A program made the translations under genes and the position numbers. A stretch of 64,000 bases of DNA, from positions 1 to 64,000 of the forward strand of contig JAUIZM010000099.1 in assembly GCA_030848705.1 (NCBI GenBank), read 5' to 3'. The notes under the pieces are model-generated. The model was not told the DNA's origin. It saw nothing but the letters and a program-made list of their open reading frames with translations, and did not search any database. This DNA is from Heracleum sosnowskyi. Lineage: Eukaryota; Streptophyta; Magnoliopsida; Apiales; Apiaceae. Positions 1-9,383 of the stretch are shown here, in pieces. The first letter of the stretch is position 1, and each line of letters begins with the position of its first letter.

Positions 1-850
1 TTGATGATCCAACTGAAGTGTTTTTATTGCGGAAATAATCTGTGATACAAAAGTACACAGCTGCTCAGTTACAAGGTTGTAGAGAAGAAAAATGCTCTCA
101 AAGATAGCTAATACAAACTCTTTGTTTTTCTTCACACTAAATAAAGTAACTGCTACACTTGGTTATATAAACCCAAGTTTACAACCCTATTTTTGGCTAC
201 ACTAATAGTACAATGAGTAACCGCCAATAGTTTGCTTTTCATCCCTTTGTCCAGTGGTCCTTGGAGATCCTTGCTTTTGACTTCATGCTTATTATGATCA
301 CTCCCAAGAGCCCAATTGGAAACTGGGATGTTTCCTTATTCCCCATGTCCATTTTAATGGTTTCCAATGCAAAGTACACTTCCACATCTTCTTTTTGATC
401 TGTCAGGAACCTGTCACTATCACTTTGTCAATTGTATAGAAAAGCAATAATGATTCGTTGATGGCATAGAGATGTGTTTCGTTGATAGCTTTATTCTTTG
501 TTTCGTTGATGAGCTTCCTTGTTTCGTTGATAGAGTAATCTTCATTCCGTTGACATGTCTTCACTTAGGCAAAATTACAAGGCACTAAATATTTACAATT
601 AACCAACCTATTTTGCCTATCTAACCATTTAGTCAACATGACTTAGAAAACCTATCTAGTACTCAACAAACTGCATATCAAACTATGAAGTAATGTACAG
701 TGCAATTGCTACATCACTCATTTCGTTGATGAGCTTCCTGTCAACGAAACACTGCAAAGCATGCTATTCCGTTGACAGTTACAAAATAACTTAATACAAA
801 ATCTACTAAGTGTTTTTATAATTATCATCAAGAACAACATATTCCTAACA
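1..850 (-). repeat. 3' LTR of copia copy A (truncated by window start)
   Basis: Aligns without gaps to 12044-12893 (offset 12043) with one substitution. The inner boundary at 850 is ...TAACA on the plus strand, which is the TG end of the LTR read on the minus strand. It contains the same TATA-like box (163-171), AATAAA signal (23-28) and eight CGTTGA/TCAACG cores (456, 480, 504, 525, 548, 724, 741, 770) as the 5' LTR. Confidence 0.95.
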
Positions 851-863
851 ATCTCCCCCAATT
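851..863 (-). other. Polypurine tract of copia copy A
   Basis: On the minus strand this reads AATTGGGGGAGAT directly before the 3' LTR start TGTTAGG. A purine run touching the 3' LTR is the expected plus-strand priming site. The same tract borders the LTR of copy B. Confidence 0.85.
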
Positions 864-1037
864 TATGACTGATAGAATAACAGCCATAAATCAAGAGCCT
901 TGATGATAACAAAAACACTCAGGCATATTACACATGATAAAAGTAAAAGTTGTATTGAGCTTCATAAAGTTTTTAGAAATAATGCAAGACTTACAAAACT
1001 AATGCCCAAATGTGCTCCTCCAGACTGAGCAAATAAT

Positions 1038-4000
1038 TCATCTTTGTCTTCTTTGGGGCATAGTCTTCTTCCCTCTCCTAGAGTTGTTCTCCTCAATCTG
1101 GACCTGTAGCCTTCTGTAAAAGATCTTCTCTTCTTCATCTTGATCACCAAGCTTGGATTGCATAAACCTTAGAGTTTGATTAGATGCCTTGTCCAGCTGG
1201 TCTTCCATCCTGAAGAACCTTCTGCAGTTGTCCTTGTCCTTGAATTCCATCATCCAGAAAGGTTGAAGATGGATCTTCTTTCCTGTTGAGGGCACTCTTA
1301 GCATCCTGGGAAGAGCCTCAGGCTTGTTCCAGCTAGCCTTTATTTGACATATTCTGGAGACCACCTCAGACTTGGCTGTTTTGGTGAAGCCAAAGTCTTT
1401 CTTCAAGCATCTAAACACTGTGAGTAGTGTTTGGTAGTCTTCTCCTAGAATTCTGTAGAGAGGCCAAATTTGTTCTCTACCACCCTTGTATGTGAAAACC
1501 AATCTTTCAGGTAGCTTCTGAGAAGCTGCAATGCCCCTTACTTCCACCAGGTTGTCTAACTCAAGATGCAAGCTGGATTCTTCCCTGATGTCAGCAATGT
1601 ACATGCAGTCCTCTGGATTTGAAGGGGGTTTTTGAGGTTGTGGCTTTCTCACAAATACTGGCTTTGTCTTGACAGCCCTTTGCTTCAATTTCTTCTTTGG
1701 ATCCATCTCAAAAAGGAATTTAGGAAAGTTAGCCTCATCAAACTCAATTGGCTCTTCCTTTGGCTCAATTGGCTGATCATGATAATTAACAAGATGTTTG
1801 GGATCACAGGCTAACTTTAAAGATGGATCAGGAATTGTTGGAGGTACAGAAGAGTCTGATGCAATACTCTGAGAGTCATCATTTTCAAAGGTTATGTTTC
1901 TTCTAGCCCTTGCCTTTGGTTGCCTTGTACTCTTCTTTTCACTCCTTTCCTTTTGGGCTTTTTCTTCTTGCTGTCTTTCTTCTTCATCTAGAGCTTGAGC
2001 TACTGCAAGAGCTTGCATAGCTGCTCTTTCTGATTCCTCAGCCTTGGCTTCAGCAAAGTTTGGATGACCAGCCCAAACACAGATTTGTTGTCCATTCCTG
2101 TAGACAATTGCCCTTTGCTTCCTTATCTCATGATTATTACTTTCCTTGCTTTTTGTGATGAGAAGTCCAAGTAGTTTGAGCTCATCTGGATAAGGTGCAG
2201 GATAGAAAGTCCTTGCTATGTTTTTGCCTTTTGGTTTAGCAGGAGACTTGGGAGATAAGCTTCTTTGTAATGTAGCTTCTTCCACATCCCTAATGCATGA
2301 AGTTTGTCCTTTCTCCTTTCTTGGTCCTTGAATGACTCCATGTAGAAGGGGCTCTATAGCATAAGAGCTCTTGAACTGTGGCTCCACTTGTGCAGTCACC
2401 ATTGCATTTGTTGATGGCTGATCTGTCTTTGAAGATTCAGTAATTTTCTTGAACCTTGCTTCTATGTTGGACCAATGATCTTTGATCTGTGCTGCAAGTT
2501 GTATCCTCATAGAAGCTTCCTGGATCAAGTCAATGCTATCCTTATTCTTCTTTCCAAACTCCCCCATTGCTAGTGGCTCCTGTGGTAATGTGATGGTTGG
2601 GACCAGCACCTTTGTGATTTGAATGGTTAGCTCCTGAGATTTCTCCCCCTTTTTGTTATCATCAAGAGAGACAACTGGGAGTCCTTGAGCTGCCACTAGC
2701 TGGGCCAAAAGTTGAGTCTGCTTCTCCTGTTCCTTTTGCATTTGAGATAAAGTAGCTTCCACCTTGTCCACTCTAGAAGAGAGAGTCTTCAAGGAGGTAG
2801 CCACTTCAGGTTCCTTAGAGAGAAACCTGTTCAGTTTGGACATAGTGAGAAGAGGGAGCTTTTCATCCATCATCCTGTAGTTAGCATCCCTGAAATTGCT
2901 AATAGAGTCCTTGATTTCTGTAGCCTCAATCCTTGTCTGCATCATTTGTAGCCTTTGAATTTCCAGAGAATCCATGATGGCCTTGTAGAATTTCTTGTCT
3001 CTTGCATTTGCAGACTCATGAGCTAAGTAGGCTTCATTGTACTGCCTGGAGATAGCAGCATCTAGAGTGGCTCTACCATGCATACCTTGAGAAAGCCAGC
3101 CTGGTGTAGGAGGCACCACAGAAGTCCCAGTCTGTGAAGTGGTGGCCACCTGTAGATTATCACCATAGCTGTCCTCAGCATCAGAAAACTCAAATTCTCC
3201 ACTTGCTGCAGCTCCTGAAGGTAGATTGGTCAGGGCATCCTTTGCTCTTTGCATTGATGCAGTTGTATGAATTAGATTTAGTGACCTTTCTGCCTCCACA
3301 TTGCCCTGCTGAGCCATAATTTGATAGGCTGGCACAGGATGAGTAAAGGTCTCAGGATCCAGGGAAATACTATCCAGAGTTTGTTGATAAACCTCTTGGA
3401 AAGTAGGTTCCCTTTCTCCCTCACTGACCTCCATTAACTCATTAGCAATGGCTGCTTCCATCCTTATTTCGCCTGTAGTCCCTTCTCTCTCTCCACTCTG
3501 TTCTTGCATCATGGGCTCCCCATGGCTCACACCTCTCACACCCTCACCTTCACCTTCTAAGGTGGAACTCTCAATCTCTCCTTTTGCCTGGCTGGAAGAA
3601 ATAGCCAGCCTCTCACTCACATTCTCTCCTTTTGCCTGGCTGCAAGCCAGCCTCTCAGTTTCACTCCCTCTCAGTCCTAGAAGTGTCTCAACTACCACTA
3701 GATCATCTGCACTAGTTGTGGGAACAACTTGATTTTCAATTAAAGGTGCAGAGTGAACTATCAACGGAATGGTAGTTTGAACTGTCAACGGTATGGATAC
3801 CGTTGATGGAGAAACACTTGTCAACGAAATAGACTGTTTCGTTGATGAAGTCAAGAAAGCACTTTGAGAATGAGAAATTACAGTAGAGTCTGTGGTGATT
3901 GATTTTAAAGATTGGTCCACAGATCCCCTTGCAACTTCAGGAAAAATTGGTTGATGGCCCAACAAATCACTTAACAAGTGATGGCCACCAGCTTCAGAGT

Positions 4001-5471
4001 GGGGCTTCTCCAAGATTAGAGTTGGAGAATCAGGAATAGATGTATGGATCATGTCCACATCTAAAGATTGAGTTGGTGAATTTGATGGAGATAATTCAAG
4101 ATTGATGTTTAGAGAATGGGACTGTAACCCCAGAGAAATGATAGGGGTTACATCAAACTGAATTTGAGAAACTGGAAGTGTTGCTTCCAGTGTGTGTGCA
4201 CCCTGTGTACCCTTGGACTTTTGCTTCACTCTCCTTTGGTATTGGGAAAATGTAGACTTTGGGCTTGAAGTGTCCCTTACCCTCTTGGACTGTGCTCTTG
4301 GTGGAGAGCTTGTTTCAATAATCACATCCTTTTGGGAGGATGCAATTAGACTTGTGGTTAAATCCATTTTACTCATTGTGCCTTGTTGGGAAGACACAAT
4401 GGGGCTTGGCTGGTACACACTAACCTGTCCTTCCTTATCCTTGGGGTTTCTTTGATGTTCACCCCTACCCTCACCTCTTACAACTCCAGACTCACTCCCC
4501 TTAGGTTGTGTGGTAGTTTTTACAACAGGTGCCTTTTGAGAAGCACCTGAGGTTGGCTTGGAGGATTTCTTTGATTTAGGTTTTGTTGCTAGGGTAGGAG
4601 CCTGTTGGGTCACAGCTACAGACTCCATAGCAACATTGGAAGGTAAAACAGTAGAGGAGTTAGCTACACTAACAGGGATAGTAGTAGTTACCTCAATGAT
4701 TGGCAGATACACCACTGGAACATCACCATTGTGGTTCAGCCTCAGTATGTCTGTCAATACTCTCTTTTCTTGCACAAAGCACTCGAACCTGGCATTAGGG
4801 TTAGAGATAACTAATGGTGCTGGACTAACATGGTTAGCCAACATCATCAGAAACCTAGCATAATAGATATTTTTCTTCCTATTTGCTTTGTCACCCAACT
4901 TAGCACCAATTTCATACATAAGTTGGGTGCTAAAGTTGTGATATCTATCATTTAGAAGCATGGTTAGGAGAATTAACATAGAGTTAGTTAATGCATCAAA
5001 ATTACTAATCTTTCCAGAAAAGACCTTAATGAATGCATCAGCTAAATAACTGTATTCCCTAACCAAACCTCTCCTAATTATTCTACCCAGATTATCAGTA
5101 GGCAAAGAGTAGTTTATAGAATTTAGCATGGTAGTTATTTCAGTGTTAGTAGGCAAAGCATCACAGTTATTATCAGGAATATGTAAACATGCTTGCAAAA
5201 CATCAGAATTAACTATGTACTCATTACCTTGAAGGGTGAATTGTAGTGTGCAGTTTGTTCCACTATACTCACATGAGGTCCAAATTTCCTCGATTATCTC
5301 ATTGTAGAGTGGTGTAGAGTGAAACATTGCATAGCTCAACTTGCAATTCTTCATGAAATCCATCATTTTGAAGAACAGGCTGTTCGGGTTTTCCTTGACA
5401 ACAAAAGGGATGGAGTTGTTCTTCTCATAGATGAACCCTCCAGCAGACATAAGCTTGACTATAGGTGCCAT
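1038..5471 (-). CDS. Third ORF of SIRE-like element, downstream of pol (1477 aa, function unknown)
   Basis: I do not recognise a catalytic domain. The ATG at 5471 sits in a strong plant context (CAACAATGGC). Residues ~1-255 look folded, with W and C residues and helical stretches. Residues ~256-890 are rich in Ser, Thr, Pro and Gln and look disordered. A heptad-like segment (SSRVDKVEATLSQMQKEQEK) at ~893-930 predicts a coiled coil. A Glu/Lys/Arg-rich stretch at ~1150-1195 ends in a possible nuclear localisation signal (KSTRQPKARARR). The last ~160 residues are well conserved with copy B. I see no signal peptide and no convincing membrane span. SIRE elements are known to carry an 'envelope-like' ORF in this position, but this one is far longer and lacks visible envelope features. 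It may be transcribed from its own promoter (see 5472-5694). Confidence 0.8.
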   Translation of the reverse strand: MAPIVKLMSAGGFIYEKNNSIPFVVKENPNSLFFKMMDFMKNCKLSYAMFHSTPLYNEIIEEIWTSCEYSGTNCTLQFTLQGNEYIVNSDVLQACLHIPDNNCDALPTNTEITTMLNSINYSLPTDNLGRIIRRGLVREYSYLADAFIKVFSGKISNFDALTNSMLILLTMLLNDRYHNFSTQLMYEIGAKLGDKANRKKNIYYARFLMMLANHVSPAPLVISNPNARFECFVQEKRVLTDILRLNHNGDVPVVYLPIIEVTTTIPVSVANSSTVLPSNVAMESVAVTQQAPTLATKPKSKKSSKPTSGASQKAPVVKTTTQPKGSESGVVRGEGRGEHQRNPKDKEGQVSVYQPSPIVSSQQGTMSKMDLTTSLIASSQKDVIIETSSPPRAQSKRVRDTSSPKSTFSQYQRRVKQKSKGTQGAHTLEATLPVSQIQFDVTPIISLGLQSHSLNINLELSPSNSPTQSLDVDMIHTSIPDSPTLILEKPHSEAGGHHLLSDLLGHQPIFPEVARGSVDQSLKSITTDSTVISHSQSAFLTSSTKQSISLTSVSPSTVSIPLTVQTTIPLIVHSAPLIENQVVPTTSADDLVVVETLLGLRGSETERLACSQAKGENVSERLAISSSQAKGEIESSTLEGEGEGVRGVSHGEPMMQEQSGEREGTTGEIRMEAAIANELMEVSEGEREPTFQEVYQQTLDSISLDPETFTHPVPAYQIMAQQGNVEAERSLNLIHTTASMQRAKDALTNLPSGAAASGEFEFSDAEDSYGDNLQVATTSQTGTSVVPPTPGWLSQGMHGRATLDAAISRQYNEAYLAHESANARDKKFYKAIMDSLEIQRLQMMQTRIEATEIKDSISNFRDANYRMMDEKLPLLTMSKLNRFLSKEPEVATSLKTLSSRVDKVEATLSQMQKEQEKQTQLLAQLVAAQGLPVVSLDDNKKGEKSQELTIQITKVLVPTITLPQEPLAMGEFGKKNKDSIDLIQEASMRIQLAAQIKDHWSNIEARFKKITESSKTDQPSTNAMVTAQVEPQFKSSYAIEPLLHGVIQGPRKEKGQTSCIRDVEEATLQRSLSPKSPAKPKGKNIARTFYPAPYPDELKLLGLLITKSKESNNHEIRKQRAIVYRNGQQICVWAGHPNFAEAKAEESERAAMQALAVAQALDEEERQQEEKAQKERSEKKSTRQPKARARRNITFENDDSQSIASDSSVPPTIPDPSLKLACDPKHLVNYHDQPIEPKEEPIEFDEANFPKFLFEMDPKKKLKQRAVKTKPVFVRKPQPQKPPSNPEDCMYIADIREESSLHLELDNLVEVRGIAASQKLPERLVFTYKGGREQIWPLYRILGEDYQTLLTVFRCLKKDFGFTKTAKSEVVSRICQIKASWNKPEALPRMLRVPSTGKKIHLQPFWMMEFKDKDNCRRFFRMEDQLDKASNQTLRFMQSKLGDQDEEEKIFYRRLQVQIEENNSRRGKKTMPQRRQR
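3761..3845. repeat. CGTTGA motif cluster inside ORF3
   Basis: Five cores in 85 bp: TCAACG at 3761, 3785 and 3821; CGTTGA at 3801 and 3840. Both orientations occur inside coding sequence. ORF3 reads them as S-L-T, P-L-T or P-L-I in one orientation and S-T-K or S-T-V in the other, so the shared element is the nucleotide motif and not a peptide. Confidence 0.85.
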
Positions 5472-5694
5472 TGTTGATTAAAGGAAAGCTTCGAACTGAA
5501 TTGCTTGTTAGAGAGAAGAAGAGAGAAAAAGCCTTTGGAATTTTTGAGAACAGGTAAAAAGAAATAATGAAAATAAAATTTCTTAAATACTCCCCCAAAA
5601 ATTCTCAGAAAATGAATCCAATAATAAATGTAAATTACTTGATTGGCTTAAAAATATAACCGTTACTCTTAAAGTATTACCATGATTTATACTT
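5472..5694 (-). promoter_or_regulatory. Putative internal promoter and leader for ORF3
   Basis: Reading toward the ORF3 ATG on the minus strand: a TATAAAT box (~5684-5692), a CCAAT box (AGCCAATC, 5641-5648), a second TATA-like box (GTATTTAAGA, 5581-5590), a pyrimidine-rich patch of CT repeats (~5511-5530), then CAACAATGGC. The spacing from the TATTTAA box to the ATG is ~112 bp, which would leave an ~80-nt leader. This is a good match to a plant pol II promoter. It is inferred from sequence only; an alternative is a spliced subgenomic RNA from the LTR promoter. Confidence 0.5.
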
Positions 5695-5764
5695 ACAGGG
5701 GTGTATGCATAGATCGTGGTAAAAGACGTGTCAAATTACAACGGTTCAGATTAAAAGCGCTAAA

Positions 5765-5900
5765 TCAACGAATCAGGATTGGGCGGTTAAAGTCCCGTCT
5801 TATTTCGTTGATAAAGCTGCGTTTCGTTGATATAAAAGATCTATCAACGAAACACCCAGAAAACTGCTAAGACTGTCAACGAAATGGTTCGTTTCGTTGA
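5765..5900. repeat. CGTTGA motif cluster upstream of ORF3 promoter
   Basis: Six cores in 136 bp: TCAACG at 5765, 5844 and 5876; CGTTGA at 5806, 5825 and 5895. Several are extended to TTTCGTTGA or TCAACGAAA. Spacings are 41, 19, 19, 32 and 19 bp. The cluster lies between the pol stop and the putative ORF3 promoter, the position of an enhancer or binding array. The rest of the pol-ORF3 gap (5901-6011) is AT-rich with nothing recognisable. Confidence 0.85.
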
Positions 5901-6011
5901 CATAGTAATTTTGACTTAGACAAAATTTCACTTTTTCTTAAGAAAATTAATTCACAGAAAAACATAGCAAGTTTCTGGCTGCATTTTAACTTGCAAATAT
6001 CTCAAAAATAA

Positions 6012-9000
6012 TTAAGAGAAATTTAGCATACCTAGCTCACTTACTAATCTTGAGAATGTTGATTCATCAAGTGGCTTGGTAAAGATGTCTGCAAGTTGTT
6101 GTTCACTTGGAACAAAATGTAACTCCACAGTACCATTCATAACATGTTCTCTAATGAAATGGTACTTGATGTCAATGTGCTTGGTCCTTGAATGCTGCAC
6201 TGGATTCTCAGTAATGGCAATGGCACTAGTGTTGTCACAGAAAATAGGAATTTTCTCAACTCTTAATCCATAATCAAGTAGTTGGTTTTTCATCCATAAA
6301 ATCTGTGCACAACAACTTCCAGCTGCAATATACTCAGCCTCAGCTGTGGAGGTAGAAACTGAGTTTTGTTTCTTGCTGAACCATGACACAAGCTTGTTTC
6401 CTAGGAATTGACAGGTTCCAGTTGTACTTTTCCTGTCAATTTTACATCCTGCAAAGTCTGCATCTGAATAACCAATTAGTTCAAAACCAGATTCTCTAGG
6501 ATACCAAATGCCAAGGTTTGGTGTTCCTTTGAGATACCTGAAAATTCTTTTAATAGCAACTAAATGGGATTCTCTAGGGTCAGCCTGAAATCTAGCACAT
6601 AGACATGTAGCAAACATAATATCAGGTCTACTAGCTGTTAAATATAAAAGTGAGCCTACCATGCCTCTGTAACTTGAAATGTCCACAGATTTTTCCTTAG
6701 TATTCAATTCAAGTTTGGTGGCAGTAGGCATGGGAGTTTTGGCAGGAGAGCATTCCATTAGGTTAAACTTCTTTAATAAATCATGAATGTATTTTGTTTG
6801 ACTAATGAAAATGCCTTCATTAACTTGCTTTACTTGGAGACCAAGAAAGTAAGTTAATTCTCCCATCATGCTCATTTCATATTTACTTTGCATAAGCTTG
6901 GCAAACTTTTGACAAAGTTTCACATCTGTAGACCCAAAGATTATATCATCTACATAAATTTGAACAAGTAAAGTAGAGCCATTTACAACCCTGTGAAAAA
7001 GAGTTTTATCTACAGTACCTCTAGTGAAATGATTCTCAAGGAGGAACTGTGAGAGAGTGTCATACCAGGCTCTAGGTGCTTGTTTCAAACCATAGAGTGC
7101 TTTGAGAAGGAAGTACACATAGTCTGGAAAATCATCGTCTTCAAAACCAGGAGGTTGACTTACATACACCTCCTCTTCCAATTCCCCATTCAGAAAAGCA
7201 CTCTTCACATCCATTTGATAGACTTTGAAATTGGCATGGGCTGCATAGGCTAGGAAAATCCTTATTGCTTCTAGTCTTGCAACAGGAGCAAAGGTTTCAT
7301 CAAAATCAATTCCCTCTTCCTGTGAGTAGCCTTTTGCAACCAGTCTAGCTTTGTTCCTTGTGACTATGCCATTTTCATCCATCTTGTTTCTGAACACCCA
7401 CTTTGTGCCTATAACACTCCTGTCATTAGGCCTGGGCACCAGCTTCCAAACGTTGTTTCTCTCAAATTGGTTTAGCTCTTCTTGCATGGCTAAAACCCAA
7501 TCTGGATCTAGAAGTGCATCCTCAACTTTCTTTGGCTCATCTTGAGACAGAAAGCTACTATATAGACATTCTTCTTGAGTTGCTCTTCTAGTTTGGACTT
7601 TTGAAGAAACATCACCTATAATAAGTTCAAAGGGATGATCTTTAGTCCATTTCCTTGAGGGAGGTAGATTTGCTCTTGAAGACGTAGCTTCATGATCATG
7701 ATTGCCTTGATTGGATATTTGTCCTTGAGAAACTCCCCCTGAGTTTGTTGTCCCTAATTGATCACTTCTAGAAGCATTCCTATGACTATCAACGGTATGA
7801 CCGCTTTGGCTGTCAACGAAACGCTCATTCTGACTGTCAACGAATCCACCATCATGACTGTCAACAAAATGACCAGTTGGTCTGCTAGCAGCTATCCTTT
7901 TTAATCTCAATGCAGCAATTTCATCCTCACTGCTGCTTTCATCTGTGCTAGATACAACAACTTTAGGCTGTTTCTCAGTAGCCTTATCATGATTCACTTG
8001 ATCTCCTTCCTCATTTTCAAAAGAAAGACTTTCATGGAAACCTTCATCACAGAGACCTTGGATTTTGAGATCATCAAAAACAACATGTACAGATTCCATA
8101 ACAATGTTGATTCTGAGATTATAGACTCTGTAAGCTTTCCCTGCTGCATATCCCACAAATATTGCTTCATCTGCCTTTGCTTCAAATTTCCCCAAATGCT
8201 CAGCTTGATTTCTCAGAACAAAGCACTTGCATCCAAAGACATGAAGAAAATCTAATAGTGGCTTCTTTCTTTTGAGTAACTGATAAGGGGTCATTCCTTT
8301 GGCCTGATTAATCAAAGAAATATTTTGAGTAAAGCAAGCTGTGTTAACTGCCTCAGCCCAAAAATATGTAGGTAACTTTGATTCATCTAGCATTGTCCTT
8401 GCAGCTTCAATAAGTGTTCTGTTTTTCCTTTCAACTACACCATTTTGCTGTGGTGTTCTTGCTGCTGAAAACTCATGCAAAATACCATTTTCTTCACAGA
8501 ACACCTTCATGCTTGAATTCTTGAATTCTGTCCCATTGTCACTCCTAATCCTTCTTACTTTGAAATCAGGATGATTGCTTACCATCTTGATGTGATTGAT
8601 AATGATTTCACTTGCCTCATCTTTAGAGTGCAAAAAGAAAGTCCATGTAAATCTAGAAAAATCATCAACAATCACAAGACAGTATTTCTTCTTTGAGATT
8701 GACATAACATTTACAGGGCCAAATAGGTCCATATGAAGCAATTCAAGCTGCTGGACAATTGATGACTCTGTCTTGCTTTTGAATGATGCCTTCTTCTGTT
8801 TTCCCTTTTGACAGGCATCACACAAACCATCCTTGGAGAACTCCACCTGTGGAATTCCTCTAGCAAGATCTTTCCTCACCAAATCATTCATAACTTTGAA
8901 ATTCAGATGGGATAACTTCTTGTGCCATAACCAACTTTCATCCTTGCTTGCCTTGCTGAAGAGACAAGTGATGGTGTCTGAACTTGTGCTACTAAAGTCA

Positions 9001-9383
9001 GCAATGTACACATTCCCCCTTCTGAATCCAGTCATTACCACATTGTTGTTTCCTCCTTTAGAAACAACACAGGCTTCTCTTGAAAAAGTAACTAAAAATC
9101 CTTTGTCACAAAGTTGGCTGATACTAAGCAAGTTGTGCTTAAGACCATCCACCAGTGCAACCTCATCTATGATGACATTCTCTTTTGAAATCAAGCCATA
9201 TCCCTTTGTGTAGCCTTTGCTGTCATCTCCAAAAGCAATACAAGGGCCAGCTCTTTCCTGAAACTCTGTGAGCAGGGTAGAATCACCAGTCATGTGTCTT
9301 GAACAACCACTATCCAAGTACCAAAGATTCCTTTTGTCTCCCTGCACACAATAAAACCAAATCAAGTCGATTTTGGTACCCAA
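6012..9383 (-). CDS. pol: Copia pol: protease, integrase, reverse transcriptase, RNase H
   Basis: Polyprotein for replication and integration. Numbering from residue 1 at 9383: aspartic protease motif DSG at 24-26; GAG-pre-integrase zinc-binding region (H154/H159, C188/C191); integrase core D219, D282, E318 (DD35E spacing); RT with YQMDVKSAF (D725) and catalytic YVDD at 810-813; RNase H with D974/D976, E1015 and D1050; C-terminus LADIFTKPLD typical of copia. All active-site residues are present with no stop. A linker at ~507-534 contains four F/T-V-D-S repeats encoded by the CGTTGA motif. The frame opens at 9404 without an ATG: residue 1 is a TTG codon and the first in-frame ATG is residue 31, inside the protease. 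The frame is -1 relative to gag and overlaps its end, so expression needs frameshifting, splicing or another route. Confidence 0.95.
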   Translation of the reverse strand: MGTKIDLIWFYCVQGDKRNLWYLDSGCSRHMTGDSTLLTEFQERAGPCIAFGDDSKGYTKGYGLISKENVIIDEVALVDGLKHNLLSISQLCDKGFLVTFSREACVVSKGGNNNVVMTGFRRGNVYIADFSSTSSDTITCLFSKASKDESWLWHKKLSHLNFKVMNDLVRKDLARGIPQVEFSKDGLCDACQKGKQKKASFKSKTESSIVQQLELLHMDLFGPVNVMSISKKKYCLVIVDDFSRFTWTFFLHSKDEASEIIINHIKMVSNHPDFKVRRIRSDNGTEFKNSSMKVFCEENGILHEFSAARTPQQNGVVERKNRTLIEAARTMLDESKLPTYFWAEAVNTACFTQNISLINQAKGMTPYQLLKRKKPLLDFLHVFGCKCFVLRNQAEHLGKFEAKADEAIFVGYAAGKAYRVYNLRINIVMESVHVVFDDLKIQGLCDEGFHESLSFENEEGDQVNHDKATEKQPKVVVSSTDESSSEDEIAALRLKRIAASRPTGHFVDSHDGGFVDSQNERFVDSQSGHTVDSHRNASRSDQLGTTNSGGVSQGQISNQGNHDHEATSSRANLPPSRKWTKDHPFELIIGDVSSKVQTRRATQEECLYSSFLSQDEPKKVEDALLDPDWVLAMQEELNQFERNNVWKLVPRPNDRSVIGTKWVFRNKMDENGIVTRNKARLVAKGYSQEEGIDFDETFAPVARLEAIRIFLAYAAHANFKVYQMDVKSAFLNGELEEEVYVSQPPGFEDDDFPDYVYFLLKALYGLKQAPRAWYDTLSQFLLENHFTRGTVDKTLFHRVVNGSTLLVQIYVDDIIFGSTDVKLCQKFAKLMQSKYEMSMMGELTYFLGLQVKQVNEGIFISQTKYIHDLLKKFNLMECSPAKTPMPTATKLELNTKEKSVDISSYRGMVGSLLYLTASRPDIMFATCLCARFQADPRESHLVAIKRIFRYLKGTPNLGIWYPRESGFELIGYSDADFAGCKIDRKSTTGTCQFLGNKLVSWFSKKQNSVSTSTAEAEYIAAGSCCAQILWMKNQLLDYGLRVEKIPIFCDNTSAIAITENPVQHSRTKHIDIKYHFIREHVMNGTVELHFVPSEQQLADIFTKPLDESTFSRLVSELGMLNFS
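7789..7866. repeat. 24-bp repeat of the CGTTGA motif inside pol
   Basis: TCAACG at 7789, 7813 and 7837 and a degenerate TCAACA at 7861, spaced exactly 24 bp. They encode an eight-residue periodicity (V-D-S-H/Q...) in the integrase-RT linker. The spacing matches that of cores in the LTR. Confidence 0.85.

Noticed and set aside
456..553. TTTCGTTG similarity to the CENP-B box
   Set aside because: Only the first half matches; the required downstream A and CGGG positions are absent.
7994..8185. Other-frame ORFs within gag, pol and ORF3
   Set aside because: Shadows of the real coding frames.
9342..9379. A 38-bp GT...CAG segment whose removal would join gag and pol in frame
   Set aside because: It is far below the minimum size of plant introns and would remove the V-P-K that belongs to the conserved W-V-P-K near the gag end. 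Kept only as an oddity.
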